64,000 nucleotides of DNA, taken from the NCBI GenBank assembly GCA_032119795.1, contig JAUMFO010000004.1:1-64000 (forward strand), read 5' to 3'. Positions 8,389 to 16,449 of this stretch are shown one piece after another. Position numbers and translations under genes: made by a program. Source of the stretch: JAGIBJ01 sp032119795 (GTDB taxonomy: Bacteria > Actinomycetota > Thermoleophilia > Solirubrobacterales > Solirubrobacteraceae). Position 1 is the stretch's first letter. Every line of letters begins with the position of its first letter. The notes beneath the pieces are model-generated. The model was not told where the DNA came from. It saw only the letters and a list, made by a program, of their open reading frames with translations, and ran no database searches.

Positions 8389-9459
8389 GTGCGGATCTCG
8401 CTCAACGATGCCGACCTCGATCGGTCTGCGGGCGCGCTCGCTACCCTGCAGCCGGCGCTGACCGGCGTCTCGGGGCGTATGACTCCGGCGCTCTCGGCTG
8501 GCGCGCCGCCGGCGATCAAGGGCCAGGTCGATGCGGCCATCGGTGAGGCGCGGACCATGGTGCTTGGCGTTTCGGCCCGAGTCTCGCCACGTGCCCGAGA
8601 GCTCCGCCGTCGTGCGATCTTCGCCCGGGTGGCCGCGGGCGACATCCGCGTGAGCGACCTGCGGACGCTCAGTGCCTGGGAAGAGGAGCACATGGGGAAG
8701 GTGGGATCGCCCGCGTCCGCTCAGGCGGCCAAGCGAGACAACGGCTTCCTTGGGCTCGGTGGTGTGCTCGACGCGCTCGGTGACGCGGCCTCCAGGTACG
8801 GCGGCACGGCGCTCGACGGCACCCAGCTCGGGCTCGACGCGCTCGGACTCGTGCCCGGACTCGGTGAGCCCGCCGACGGCATCAACGGCCTGATCTACGG
8901 CCTCCGCGGAGACGAAGCCAATGCTGCCCTGTCTTTCGCGGGAATGGTGCCGTTCCTTGGGTGGGGCGCGACGGGCGGCAAGTGGGCGAACAAGATCCAC
9001 CACGCCGCCGACGCGGGCGGCGGCGCCGGCGGGGCGGCGAAGAAGGTCGAGACCGCCAATCAGCGGGTGCAGCGCATCCGGCGGGCTCGCAACATGCTCG
9101 TGGCGCCGAAGACCGAGCGCCACATCCTCGACGGCGAGAAGTTCTGGAGCAAGAAGAACGGCTGGGTCTACCAGGGTGGCCATCGCCCACCTGGGCAACC
9201 GCGGAAGACCTTGTTCCCAAAGGGCTGGTCCGACGAACATATTCTCGACGCCGTTGCGGAGATCGCCTCGCGGCATGAGAAGCTCCGTCCGCTGGCGGTT
9301 CCGCCAGAGCCGCTGCGCAAGATCGTTGACACCGTCGACGGCGTGGAGATCGAGGTGGTCGTGCGCCCCGACGGGCGCGTCGTCACCGCGTACCCGCCCA
9401 AAGGCCCGATGAGCAATGTCACCGACGCCCCGCCGCCCGCCCCGAACGCCAAGCCGTGA
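8389..9459 (+). CDS. Polymorphic toxin with C-terminal EndoU-like nuclease
   Basis: 356 residues in three parts. Residues 1-100 form a helical WXG/LXG-like export region without a classical signal peptide. Residues about 120-210 form a Gly/Ala-rich pretoxin segment (LGLDALGLVPGLGEPADGIN, FAGMVPFLGWGATGGKWANK). Residues about 245-345 resemble the bacterial EndoU RNase domain, with RHILDGEKFW, GGHRPPGQPRKTLFPKGWSD and the C-terminal VVRPDGRVVTAYPP. Two histidines (in RHI and GGHR) plus the late Thr-Ala-Tyr fit the EndoU active-site pattern. Such toxins cleave RNA in competing cells. The two genes downstream fit immunity and chaperone/partner roles. The start is a GTG. Confidence 0.85.
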   Translation: MRISLNDADLDRSAGALATLQPALTGVSGRMTPALSAGAPPAIKGQVDAAIGEARTMVLGVSARVSPRARELRRRAIFARVAAGDIRVSDLRTLSAWEEEHMGKVGSPASAQAAKRDNGFLGLGGVLDALGDAASRYGGTALDGTQLGLDALGLVPGLGEPADGINGLIYGLRGDEANAALSFAGMVPFLGWGATGGKWANKIHHAADAGGGAGGAAKKVETANQRVQRIRRARNMLVAPKTERHILDGEKFWSKKNGWVYQGGHRPPGQPRKTLFPKGWSDEHILDAVAEIASRHEKLRPLAVPPEPLRKIVDTVDGVEIEVVVRPDGRVVTAYPPKGPMSNVTDAPPPAPNAKP

Positions 9460-9493
9460 TCGCCCGTTGCACCATCAGCCCGGAGCCATGCTC

Positions 9494-10201
9494 GTGAGTG
9501 ACGACATCCCCGATTCCCGCTGGGCCACCTTCGACGATGGCTGGCGCGCCGCCGCCGACGTCGTGACCGACGTCGACCCGGACCCCACCGCTCGTCGGAC
9601 GGTTCTGCACGCCGTCGATGACTCGGACTACCCGGCCGCACTCGTCTTTGCAGCGGCCTCGGTCCGCCAGAGCGATGGCCGCGACGCCGCGCTCCGGCTT
9701 GCGGAGCTGCTCCTGCCGCTGATCGGGCTGATGCTCGACGAGCCGGACGCGCGGGAGTTCGAATCGATCGCATTCGACCGCGACGAGCGCCTCGCCATTC
9801 TCGCGTCGGTCTCGCGCCGATTGCGCTCCGTGGTCGATGCGCACCAGGCAGGACGCGCCGTGCCGCCGGACTTCCGCGCCGACGTCGAGACGTGGTGGGA
9901 CGGTCTGAAGGCCGAGGGCGATGTCGACGCCGCGATCGCGAAGGCCAAGGCACGGCTCGACGCGGGCAGGAACATCGAGCGGTTCTGGCTCCACGAGATC
10001 CTGCTCGACTGGCTGTACGTCGACGACCAGTGGCGCTGGCAGTCGGCGCTCGTGCTGCTCGCCGCGGGCAAGGTCCAGCGTGCGACTAGCGAGATGCGCA
10101 GCGCCGCCGACTACGCGTACAACGAGAAGGCGCCCTTCGCAGACACGTTCCGGCGCTACGCCGACGAGCTCGAAGCGGCCACCGGCACCGGAGCCGCCTG
10201 A
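9494..10201 (+). CDS. Candidate immunity protein for the EndoU toxin
   Basis: 235 residues, acidic, mostly helical, Trp-rich (SRWATFDDGWRAA, DVETWWDGLKAEG, LLDWLYVDDQWRWQ), with no export signal. Its position directly downstream of the toxin is the usual place for the cognate immunity gene, and its size and acidity suit a cytosolic inhibitor. The GTG at 9494 is preferred because GGAG at 9482-9485 lies 8 nt upstream; the ATG at 9488 would leave only 2 nt. No known immunity family was recognised. The C-terminal third (about 150-225) looks like paired helices. Confidence 0.7.
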   Translation: MSDDIPDSRWATFDDGWRAAADVVTDVDPDPTARRTVLHAVDDSDYPAALVFAAASVRQSDGRDAALRLAELLLPLIGLMLDEPDAREFESIAFDRDERLAILASVSRRLRSVVDAHQAGRAVPPDFRADVETWWDGLKAEGDVDAAIAKAKARLDAGRNIERFWLHEILLDWLYVDDQWRWQSALVLLAAGKVQRATSEMRSAADYAYNEKAPFADTFRRYADELEAATGTGAA

Positions 10202-10203
10202 CC

Positions 10204-10572
10204 ATGTCGTCGTTCACCGCTCAAGCGCAGGCGATGGTCGGTCCAAAGCCGCCCGGCGACCCGGGGGAGATGCTCGAAGGCGCGGGCCAACTGCTGTCGC
10301 TCATCTCCGAGCTGGAGTCCCAGGCGTCCGCGATGGAGCGCACCAAACCCGCCGGGTCTGGGCCGTTCATCGCGATCGCGGCTGCAGCGTCGATCAGCGA
10401 AGCAGGACGACTACGGCAGGCGGCCGCGCGACTCCAGGACGCCGCGTCGTCGATGCGCAAAGGTGCCGCCGATGTCAAAGAAGCGCAACACCGCTGGGCG
10501 ACGCAGGTGAAGAAGGTGGCCGGGCAACTCGAGCACGAGATGCGCCGCGCTCAGTCGTCGCCGTCGATTTGA
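10204..10572 (+). CDS. Small helical WXG-like partner of the toxin cassette
   Basis: 122 residues, predicted all-alpha, with a central Ala-rich stretch (GPFIAIAAAASISEAGRLRQ) and a C-terminal amphipathic helix containing HRWATQVKKVAGQLEHEM. The size and the single Trp in a helical hairpin recall WXG100/ESX-type partners that accompany toxins secreted by type VII systems. It starts 2 bp after the stop of the candidate immunity gene, so the three genes form one unit. It is not a clear match to WXG100, since no WxG triplet is present; a toxin chaperone or export partner is inference. Confidence 0.65.
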   Translation: MSSFTAQAQAMVGPKPPGDPGEMLEGAGQLLSLISELESQASAMERTKPAGSGPFIAIAAAASISEAGRLRQAAARLQDAASSMRKGAADVKEAQHRWATQVKKVAGQLEHEMRRAQSSPSI

Positions 10573-10605
10573 GGATCATCGGCGTCGGGACGCCGCGAGC
10601 CCCGG

Positions 10606-11280
10606 CTACTTCGCGCGCTGGCGGCTCGCGCCGACGCTCGCCAGGACGCCGTTGCGGCAGGCCTCGCGGACGAGGCTTTTGTCGAGCGGGAAGATCTCTG
10701 GAAAGCCGCCGCCGGTCATGCGCACGCCGGCGCCGACGCGCAGGAGCTGCATGATGCCGAGGGCTTGGGCGCAGAGCAGGTTCGCCAGGGTCTCCGGGTC
10801 GTGGGCGACGAAGACGCCGACCTCATGCCCGTCGCGCAGGACGGCGGCGAGGTGATCGACGCTGCGGCCAAGGGCGCGGCCGAGGCGGAACATCGCGCCC
10901 TCGCTCATCGCGGCCGTGAGCTCGCCGGCTGGCTGGCGCAGCAGCGCGAAAGTGCAGTCCAGGAAGGCCGGGTGGTCGGCGGTGTAGTCGATGAGGGTGG
11001 CGATCAGCTCGTCGAGGCGCTCGACGGGATCGGCGATCGTCGCGTGCTTGCCGAGCTCGGCGTCGAGCTCTTCCAAGTAACGATCGAGGGTGAGGGCGAG
11101 GAGCTCGTCCTTGCTCTCGAAGTACCGGTAGATCTGGGCCTTGTTGATCCCAGCCTCGCGGGCGATCTGATCGATCGGGGCGTCCTGCACGCCTTGCTTG
11201 TCGAGCAACGCGCGGGTCGCGTCGATGATCTCCGCCCGGCGCTCACGCCGGTTCTGGGATTGCTTTGCGCCAACGGCCAC
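10606..11280 (-). CDS. TetR-family transcriptional regulator
   Basis: 224 residues. The N-terminal DNA-binding domain runs RRAEIIDATRALLDKQGVQD, then a helix-turn-helix IDQIAREAGINKAQIYRYFE followed by SKDELLALTLDRYLEELD. The rest is a helical ligand-binding domain (DHPAFLDCTFALLRQP, CAQALGIMQLLRVGAGVRM). The open frame extends to 11589, but the GTG at 11280 is chosen because homology begins there. It is divergent from the acyl-CoA dehydrogenase, with a palindrome in the shared promoter. It probably represses itself and that gene and responds to an acyl-CoA-like effector (inference). Confidence 0.92.
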   Translation of the reverse strand: MAVGAKQSQNRRERRAEIIDATRALLDKQGVQDAPIDQIAREAGINKAQIYRYFESKDELLALTLDRYLEELDAELGKHATIADPVERLDELIATLIDYTADHPAFLDCTFALLRQPAGELTAAMSEGAMFRLGRALGRSVDHLAAVLRDGHEVGVFVAHDPETLANLLCAQALGIMQLLRVGAGVRMTGGGFPEIFPLDKSLVREACRNGVLASVGASRQRAK

Positions 11281-11322
11281 GTGCCTATCGTAACCCCTTT
11301 TCGAACGATGGGTAGACGCCCG

Positions 11323-11341
11323 GTGTAAACGTCGGTTACAC
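11323..11341. promoter_or_regulatory. Inverted repeat, probable TetR operator
   Basis: GTGTAA at 11323-11328 and TTACAC at 11336-11341 form perfect 6-bp half-sites separated by 7 bp. The site lies in the 133-bp divergent promoter region between the TetR gene and the acyl-CoA dehydrogenase gene. It is the clearest dyad there, so it is the likely operator. Confidence 0.7.
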
Positions 11342-11413
11342 TGCTCGTAGATCGCGGCGCCGTCCGTCGCCGCCGATTTCCGTTCAATCACGTTTTCCCT
11401 GTCGAGGAACCCC

Positions 11414-12673
11414 ATGAGCACCACTGAGACCGAGGCGCCGACGACCCAGATCGGGTTCGCGCTCAACGAGGACCAGCTCGCCGTCAAGGAGTGGATCCAC
11501 GACTTCGCCGCCAACACCGTGCGCCCCGCCGCGCACGAGTGGGATGAGCGCGAAGAGACTCCCTGGCCGATCATCCAGGAGGCCGCCAAGATCGACCTCT
11601 ACTCGCTCGACGGCCTCGCACAGCTCTGGGCCGACCCGACCGGTCTGACCCTCCCGGTCGTCCAGGAAGAACTCTTCTGGGGCGACGCCGGCATCGGCAT
11701 GGCGATCATGGGCACCACGCTCGCCGTCGCCTCGATCCTTGGCCAGGGCACCGGCGACCAGATCGGCGAGTGGCTCCCGCGCTGCTTCGGCACCAAGGAC
11801 GACGTGAAGGTCGCAGCCTTCTGCTCCTCCGAGCCGGCCTCCGGCTCCGACGTCTCCGCCATCCGCACGACGGCCAAGTACGACGAAGCGACCGGCGAGT
11901 GGGTCCTCAACGGCCAGAAGGCCTGGGCCACGAACGGCGGCATCGCCGACGTCCACGTCGTCATCGCCACCGTCGACCCGAGCCTCAAGGCTCGCGGCCA
12001 CGCTGCGTTCGTCATCTCCAAGGACGAGACGGCCGGCATCACGCAGGGCTCCAAGATGTACAAGCACGGCCTCCGCGCTTCGCACACGTCTGACGTCCTC
12101 CTCGACGACTGCCGCGTCCCCGGCTCCGCCCTCCTCGGCGGCAAGGAGAAGCTCGACGAGCGCCTCGCCCGCGCCCGTGAAGGCACCCGCTCCAAGGGCA
12201 ACGCCTCGATGGCCACGTTCGAGGCCTCCCGCCCGACCGTCGGCGCTCAGGCACTCGGCATCGCTCGCGCTGCCTACGACTACGCCCTCGAGTACGCCAA
12301 GGGCCGTGAGCAGTTCGGTCGCCCGATCATCGACAACCAGGCGATCGCGTTCAAGCTCGCCGACATGAAGATGGAGATCGACGCCGCTCGCCTCCTCGTC
12401 TGGCGCGCAGCCTGGATGGGTGCTGGCATCTTCCGCGGCGAGACCCCGAAGTTCGAGAACGCAGAAGGCTCGATGGCCAAGCTCAAGGCCGGCCAGGTTG
12501 CCACCTGGGCGACCGGCGAGGCCATGCAGATCCTCGGCGGCGTGGGCTACACCCGCGAGTACCCCGTCGAGCGCATGCACCGCGACTCGCGCATCTACGA
12601 GATCTTCGAGGGCACCTCGGAGATCCAGCGCCTCGTCATCAGCCGCGCGATCTCGGGTTACCGCATCCGGTAA
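11414..12673 (+). CDS. Acyl-CoA dehydrogenase
   Basis: FAD-dependent dehydrogenase of 419 residues that introduces the alpha-beta double bond into acyl-CoA in fatty-acid or amino-acid breakdown. All three family domains are present: N-terminal helices (about 10-130), the beta domain with CSSEPASGSDVSAIRT and NGQKAWATNGG, and C-terminal helices with AKGREQFGRPIIDNQAIAFK. Near the C-terminus ILGGVGYTREYPVERMHRDS is followed by IYEIFEGTSEIQRL, whose Glu is the usual catalytic base. Chain-length preference cannot be read from sequence. It is divergent from, and probably controlled by, the TetR gene. Confidence 0.95.
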   Translation: MSTTETEAPTTQIGFALNEDQLAVKEWIHDFAANTVRPAAHEWDEREETPWPIIQEAAKIDLYSLDGLAQLWADPTGLTLPVVQEELFWGDAGIGMAIMGTTLAVASILGQGTGDQIGEWLPRCFGTKDDVKVAAFCSSEPASGSDVSAIRTTAKYDEATGEWVLNGQKAWATNGGIADVHVVIATVDPSLKARGHAAFVISKDETAGITQGSKMYKHGLRASHTSDVLLDDCRVPGSALLGGKEKLDERLARAREGTRSKGNASMATFEASRPTVGAQALGIARAAYDYALEYAKGREQFGRPIIDNQAIAFKLADMKMEIDAARLLVWRAAWMGAGIFRGETPKFENAEGSMAKLKAGQVATWATGEAMQILGGVGYTREYPVERMHRDSRIYEIFEGTSEIQRLVISRAISGYRIR

Positions 12674-12751
12674 CTCCACCCCTTTGGGCGGTTCGCCGCC
12701 CGAATGCCTGACTCTCAGTCGCGCGGAGGCACCACTCCGCACAGGCCATGC

Positions 12752-12787
12752 ACGACGGGCGCTCACCGCAAGGTGGGCGCCCGTCGT
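12752..12787 (+). terminator. Stem-loop with GCAA tetraloop (likely terminator)
   Basis: A 16-bp stem (12752-12767 with 12772-12787, one G-U-type pair) closes a GCAA tetraloop, about 80 bp after the acyl-CoA dehydrogenase stop. There is no long T-run after it, so it is either a T-poor high-GC terminator or an mRNA-stabilising hairpin. Confidence 0.7.
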
Positions 12788-12850
12788 CGTTCTGGGTGGT
12801 CGGTCCGGCCAATGTTCGGCAGCTGGCGCCGCCGGTAGGTTCCGTGCCCG

Positions 12851-13666
12851 ATGCGTCGCCTCGCCCTGCTCGCCCTGGTCCTCGTCGTGGCTGCGGGCGG
12901 CGTCGCCCTCGGGCTCTTCCTCAGCCGAGACGAGGGCTACGACGTGCCTCCGTCGTTCGTGGCGAGCGTCTCGGCGCCGGCGGCCACCACGCCGTTCCCG
13001 ATGGAGCCCAGCGATGCCGAGCTGGCGACGTTCACCGCGCTCGTGTCAAGCGACGTCCAAGGTGTCTGGAAGACGCTCTTCGCCCAGGCCAGCAAGCGCT
13101 ACGAGCTGGCCAAGGTGAGGCAGACCACCGGCGGCGAGATCCCAACGGGGTGCGGCCCGGCGCCGGCGGGCATCGGCCCGTTCTACTGCCCGATCGACCA
13201 CGGCATCTTCCTCGACATGACCTTCTACCGCGACATGCGCCGCGCGATGGGCGAGCTCGGCGACGCCGGCTGGGCCTACGTGATTGGCCACGAGTTCGGC
13301 CACCACGTGCAGCAGGTCACTGGCGTGCTGGAGCAGGTGCAGGCGTTCCGTGACCAGGACACCAACGCCGGCAAAGGCGATAGCCGTGCCGCCGTCCGCG
13401 CTGAGCTGCAGGCCGACTGCTACTCGGGCGTCTGGGCCCACACGGCCCTGCAGCGCGGCCAGTACAGCGAGCAGGACTTCCGCGGTGCCCTGCACGCCGC
13501 CTCAGCCATCGGCGACGACCGACTCCAGCGGCTCTCCGGCAAGGAGGTCGTCGACCCGGATCTCTTCACCCACGGCACCTCCGAGCAGCGCACCCGCTGG
13601 TTCATGGTCGGCTACCGCTCCGGGTCACCGGCGTCGTGCGACAGCTTCAGCCCCAGCGAGGTCTGA
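12851..13666 (+). CDS. Putative neutral zinc metallopeptidase (YpfJ-like)
   Basis: 271 residues. An N-terminal signal anchor (RRLALLALVLVVAAGGVALG) holds the domain outside the membrane. The zinc-binding motif HEFGHHVQ (about residue 151) and the downstream ELQADCYSGVWAH, whose Glu/Asp probably provide the third ligand, define the family. Preceding landmarks are GPFYCPIDHGIFLDMTFYRD and the C-terminal FTHGTSEQRTRWFMVGYRSG. Paired cysteines suggest disulfides in the exported form. Substrate unknown. A clear paralog lies 5 kb downstream at 18381. Confidence 0.9.
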   Translation: MRRLALLALVLVVAAGGVALGLFLSRDEGYDVPPSFVASVSAPAATTPFPMEPSDAELATFTALVSSDVQGVWKTLFAQASKRYELAKVRQTTGGEIPTGCGPAPAGIGPFYCPIDHGIFLDMTFYRDMRRAMGELGDAGWAYVIGHEFGHHVQQVTGVLEQVQAFRDQDTNAGKGDSRAAVRAELQADCYSGVWAHTALQRGQYSEQDFRGALHAASAIGDDRLQRLSGKEVVDPDLFTHGTSEQRTRWFMVGYRSGSPASCDSFSPSEV

Positions 13667-13783
13667 GGCGGCGTCACGGCCACGCCGAGTCGCTCGCGGC
13701 GACGCTGACGGGACGACGCCCCGCAAACGTCGTCCAGCAAATGAAAAAGGTTGTTGCTTTTGCAGCGAACTTGTTGAACGCTC

Positions 13784-14656
13784 GTGTCTATGACCGACGG
13801 CACGCTTACGCCGACGCCCACGGAGACCGACGCGCTTGAGGCCGCGATCCTCGCGCATGCGCCGCTCCTTGCCCTGCACCCCAACGAGCCCTACTGGCCG
13901 ACCGACCCGGGCGGGTTCTTGGGGGTCCGTCAGGCGTTTCACATCGACCGCCGCGGGAAGCGTCGCTTCGGCGTCGGGCCCAAAGCCAAGCGGACGATCC
14001 CACTCGGGCCAGCGCAGGCACTCGTCGACGGAGCCGTCAGCGCCGGCGCCGTCGAGGGTCGGCTCGTGCTGGTCGGGCCGCCGCTTCCAGACGCCTTCGC
14101 GCGCGGGCGCCGACCCAAGCCGCCGCTCCTCTCCGAGGTGACGCGCCTGCCAGACGGCTCCCTGGCCGTGACGTACTGGTTCTTCTTCGCCGACAACCAC
14201 GGCGTCTCGTGGATGTTCCGCAACGCGCTGATGTCTCACGAGGGCGACTGGGAGCGCATCGTGCTGCGGCTCGACCCGGACGGCACGCCAGGCCACGTGG
14301 CGTACCACGCTCACGGCGGCTACAAGACCCTCGCGTGGGACGACGTGCCGCGCGTCGACGACCACCCGAACCGCCCGGTCGTCTTCTCCGCCCGCGGCTC
14401 CCACGCCAGCTACCCGACGGGCGGCTGGCAGCGCCAACGCCCCTTCGACGTGTGCGCCAAGAGCCTGGCCCGCGCCGAGATCGTGCCGACGTGGAACGCC
14501 GAGGCCGTGACCCGAGTCGAGGCCGAGCCGTGGTACCGCCTGGGCGTGCGGTGGGGCGACGGGCCGCGGTCGCGATTCCGCTCGGGCGCTAGCCCGTTTG
14601 GCCCAGGGAACCGCACCGGCTGCCCGGCGAGTTGGTTCCTCGGCGAGTGGCACTAG
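13784..14656 (+). CDS. Vps62-related protein
   Basis: 290 residues with no signal peptide. It carries the Vps62/DUF946-type landmarks LSHEGDWERIVLRLD is approximated here by LMSHEGDWERIVLRLDPDG, then HAHGGYKTLAWDDV and VVFSARGSHASYPTGG, followed by a C-terminal WF. These His/Asp-containing loops recur across bacterial and plant members, but no catalytic function is established for the family. The GTG at 13784 or ATG at 13790 can start it. The ~45 bp before it are noticeably AT-rich for this genome, suggesting its own promoter. It converges on the cyclase gene, with only 3 bp between stops. Confidence 0.7.
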   Translation: MSMTDGTLTPTPTETDALEAAILAHAPLLALHPNEPYWPTDPGGFLGVRQAFHIDRRGKRRFGVGPKAKRTIPLGPAQALVDGAVSAGAVEGRLVLVGPPLPDAFARGRRPKPPLLSEVTRLPDGSLAVTYWFFFADNHGVSWMFRNALMSHEGDWERIVLRLDPDGTPGHVAYHAHGGYKTLAWDDVPRVDDHPNRPVVFSARGSHASYPTGGWQRQRPFDVCAKSLARAEIVPTWNAEAVTRVEAEPWYRLGVRWGDGPRSRFRSGASPFGPGNRTGCPASWFLGEWH

Positions 14657-14659
14657 CCG

Positions 14660-16427
14660 TCAGCCGTCGGCGAGCGTCCAGACCACGATCGGCTCGTCAC
14701 GGCCACGGACGGCGCGTTCGGCGACCTCGCGCAGGGTCGCGCGGACGGCCTCGTCGGTGATCGCCGCCCGCGTGGCTCCGGAGAGTAGGAGCTGCAGGCC
14801 CTCGTCCTTCGTCATCGACTCGATCCGTGACGCCGTGTTCGTCGTGTCGCCGATCGCGGTGTACTCGACGCGGGTGCTGGAGCCCACGTTGCCGCTCATG
14901 ACCGATCCGGAGTTCAGGCCGATGCCCATCCTGAACTCGTCCTCGAAGCCGTGCTTGAACAGCCAGTCGTTGAACCGGGGGAGACGCACGGTGAGCATGT
15001 CCTGGGCGGCCGCGACGGCCCGGTCGGCGTGGTCGTCGCGGGCAAGCGGCGCGCCGAAGACGGCCATGATCCCGTCGCCCATGAACGCGACGATCGTGCC
15101 CTCGCGCTCCATGATCGCGTCGCTCATCTCCGACAGGTACTGGTTGAGGACGTCGATCACGCGGTCTGGCTCCAGGCGCTCGGCGAACGACGTGAACCCG
15201 CGCAGGTCGCAGAACAGCACCGTGCCCTCGCGCCGCTGGGCCGCCAAGGCGCAGGTCGTCGCCGACCTGGGCGAGCACGTCGTCGACGACCGCCGCCGGC
15301 ACGAACCGCGCAAACACGTCACGCGTGCGCTGGCGCTCGGCGGCAGACATCAGCGCGTGGCCGGCCGTGGAGAAGACGGTCGCGACGGCAAGCCCGAAGA
15401 GCGGAACCGCGAGGGGGATGATGGTGCCCGCGTTGAAGATGAGCAGCGCAGCGACGAAGTAGGCCACGGCCAACGCCGCCGCCACCGCCAGCGCCACCCC
15501 GAACCGCACGAAGATCGCGATCAGTGGCATGGCGACCGACATGGCGAAGACGAGCAACGCGGAGAACCAGCCAGGCGCCGACTGGATCGGCAGGCCCCGC
15601 AGCACGGTGTCGATCGCGCTGGCTTGGATCTCGGGCCCAGACATCAGCTCGCCCTTGCGGGTCGTCGACGTCGCGTGAATGTCTTGCAGTCGCGCGACGC
15701 TCGCGCCGACGACCACGGCGCGATCCTCAAACGTGCCCCGCTTGAATCTGCCCTGCAGGACGTCGACAAACGGCACGGTCAGCACCGACTCCGGCGGGCC
15801 GGCGAAGTCGATCCACGCCTCGTTGCCCTCCTCCGTGAACCGCTCGTCGCTGACTGGCTTCCCCGTCATCTCCTCTGCGGTGGCCACCGCAAAGCTCTTC
15901 AGCGAACTCTGCGAGAAGGGAACGGTCCGGTAGATCTCGGCGGCGTCGGGGCTGAACCCGGTGTGGCCGGTGCGGGCGCCGACGCTCTCGACGACGTCGG
16001 GCCCGCCCAGGACCGTTGACTCGCCTCGGTCGCTGACCTCGCTGGTGGCCAACACGATCGGCCGGTGCTCGTCGACGGCTGCGATCAGCGCGTTGTCTTC
16101 CTTCGGCGTCGAGGCCTCGTTGAATTCCACGTCGTAGGCGATGACCTTGGCGCCGTCGGCCTTGAGCCGCTTGATCACCTCCGCATGCATCGACCGGGGG
16201 TAGGGCCACTGCTGGGGCAGCGCCGAGAAGGTGTTGTCGTCGACGGCGACGATGGCCACGCGCTCCGGGGCCGGCTGGGTGCCCCGAAGGTCGAAGCGCA
16301 TGTCGATCGAGTCGAACTCCAGTCGCTCCATCACGACGAGGGCGTGGACTGCGCCCGCGACGAGCGCGGCGAACGCCGCGACGACCAGGAACGTCGTCGT
16401 TCGCAGACGCTGGCGCTTGGCTCTCAC
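14660..16427 (-). CDS. CHASE2-domain adenylate/guanylate cyclase, frameshifted
   Basis: Membrane sensor cyclase split between two frames. The 5' frame gives an N-terminal anchor (TTTFLVVAAFAALVAGAVHA), an extracytoplasmic CHASE2 domain (about 40-300, with RVAIVAVDDNTFSALPQQWP), and three membrane helices (about 305-395). The frame is lost after DDVLAQVGDDLRLGG. The class III cyclase domain continues in another frame from QRREGTVLFCDLRGFTSFAE through GDGIMAVFGAPL and GIGLNSGSVMSGNVGSS. One extra base in the GGG run at 15238-15240 (plus strand) explains it; removing it restores a 588-residue protein. Both halves look intact, so a sequencing error or very recent mutation is likely. GTG start; 22 bp downstream of the kelch/FecR gene. 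Confidence 0.85.
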
Positions 16428-16449
16428 GCCGCGAGCCTACGCACTGGCG

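Noticed and set aside
8299..9276. A 325-codon minus-strand frame opposite the EndoU toxin
   Set aside because: Composition is shadow-like and no motif is seen, while the plus strand has clear toxin domains.
8303..10572. A complete type VII secretion locus around the toxin
   Set aside because: No EccC-type ATPase or other secretion core gene is present; only the toxin and possible partner are.
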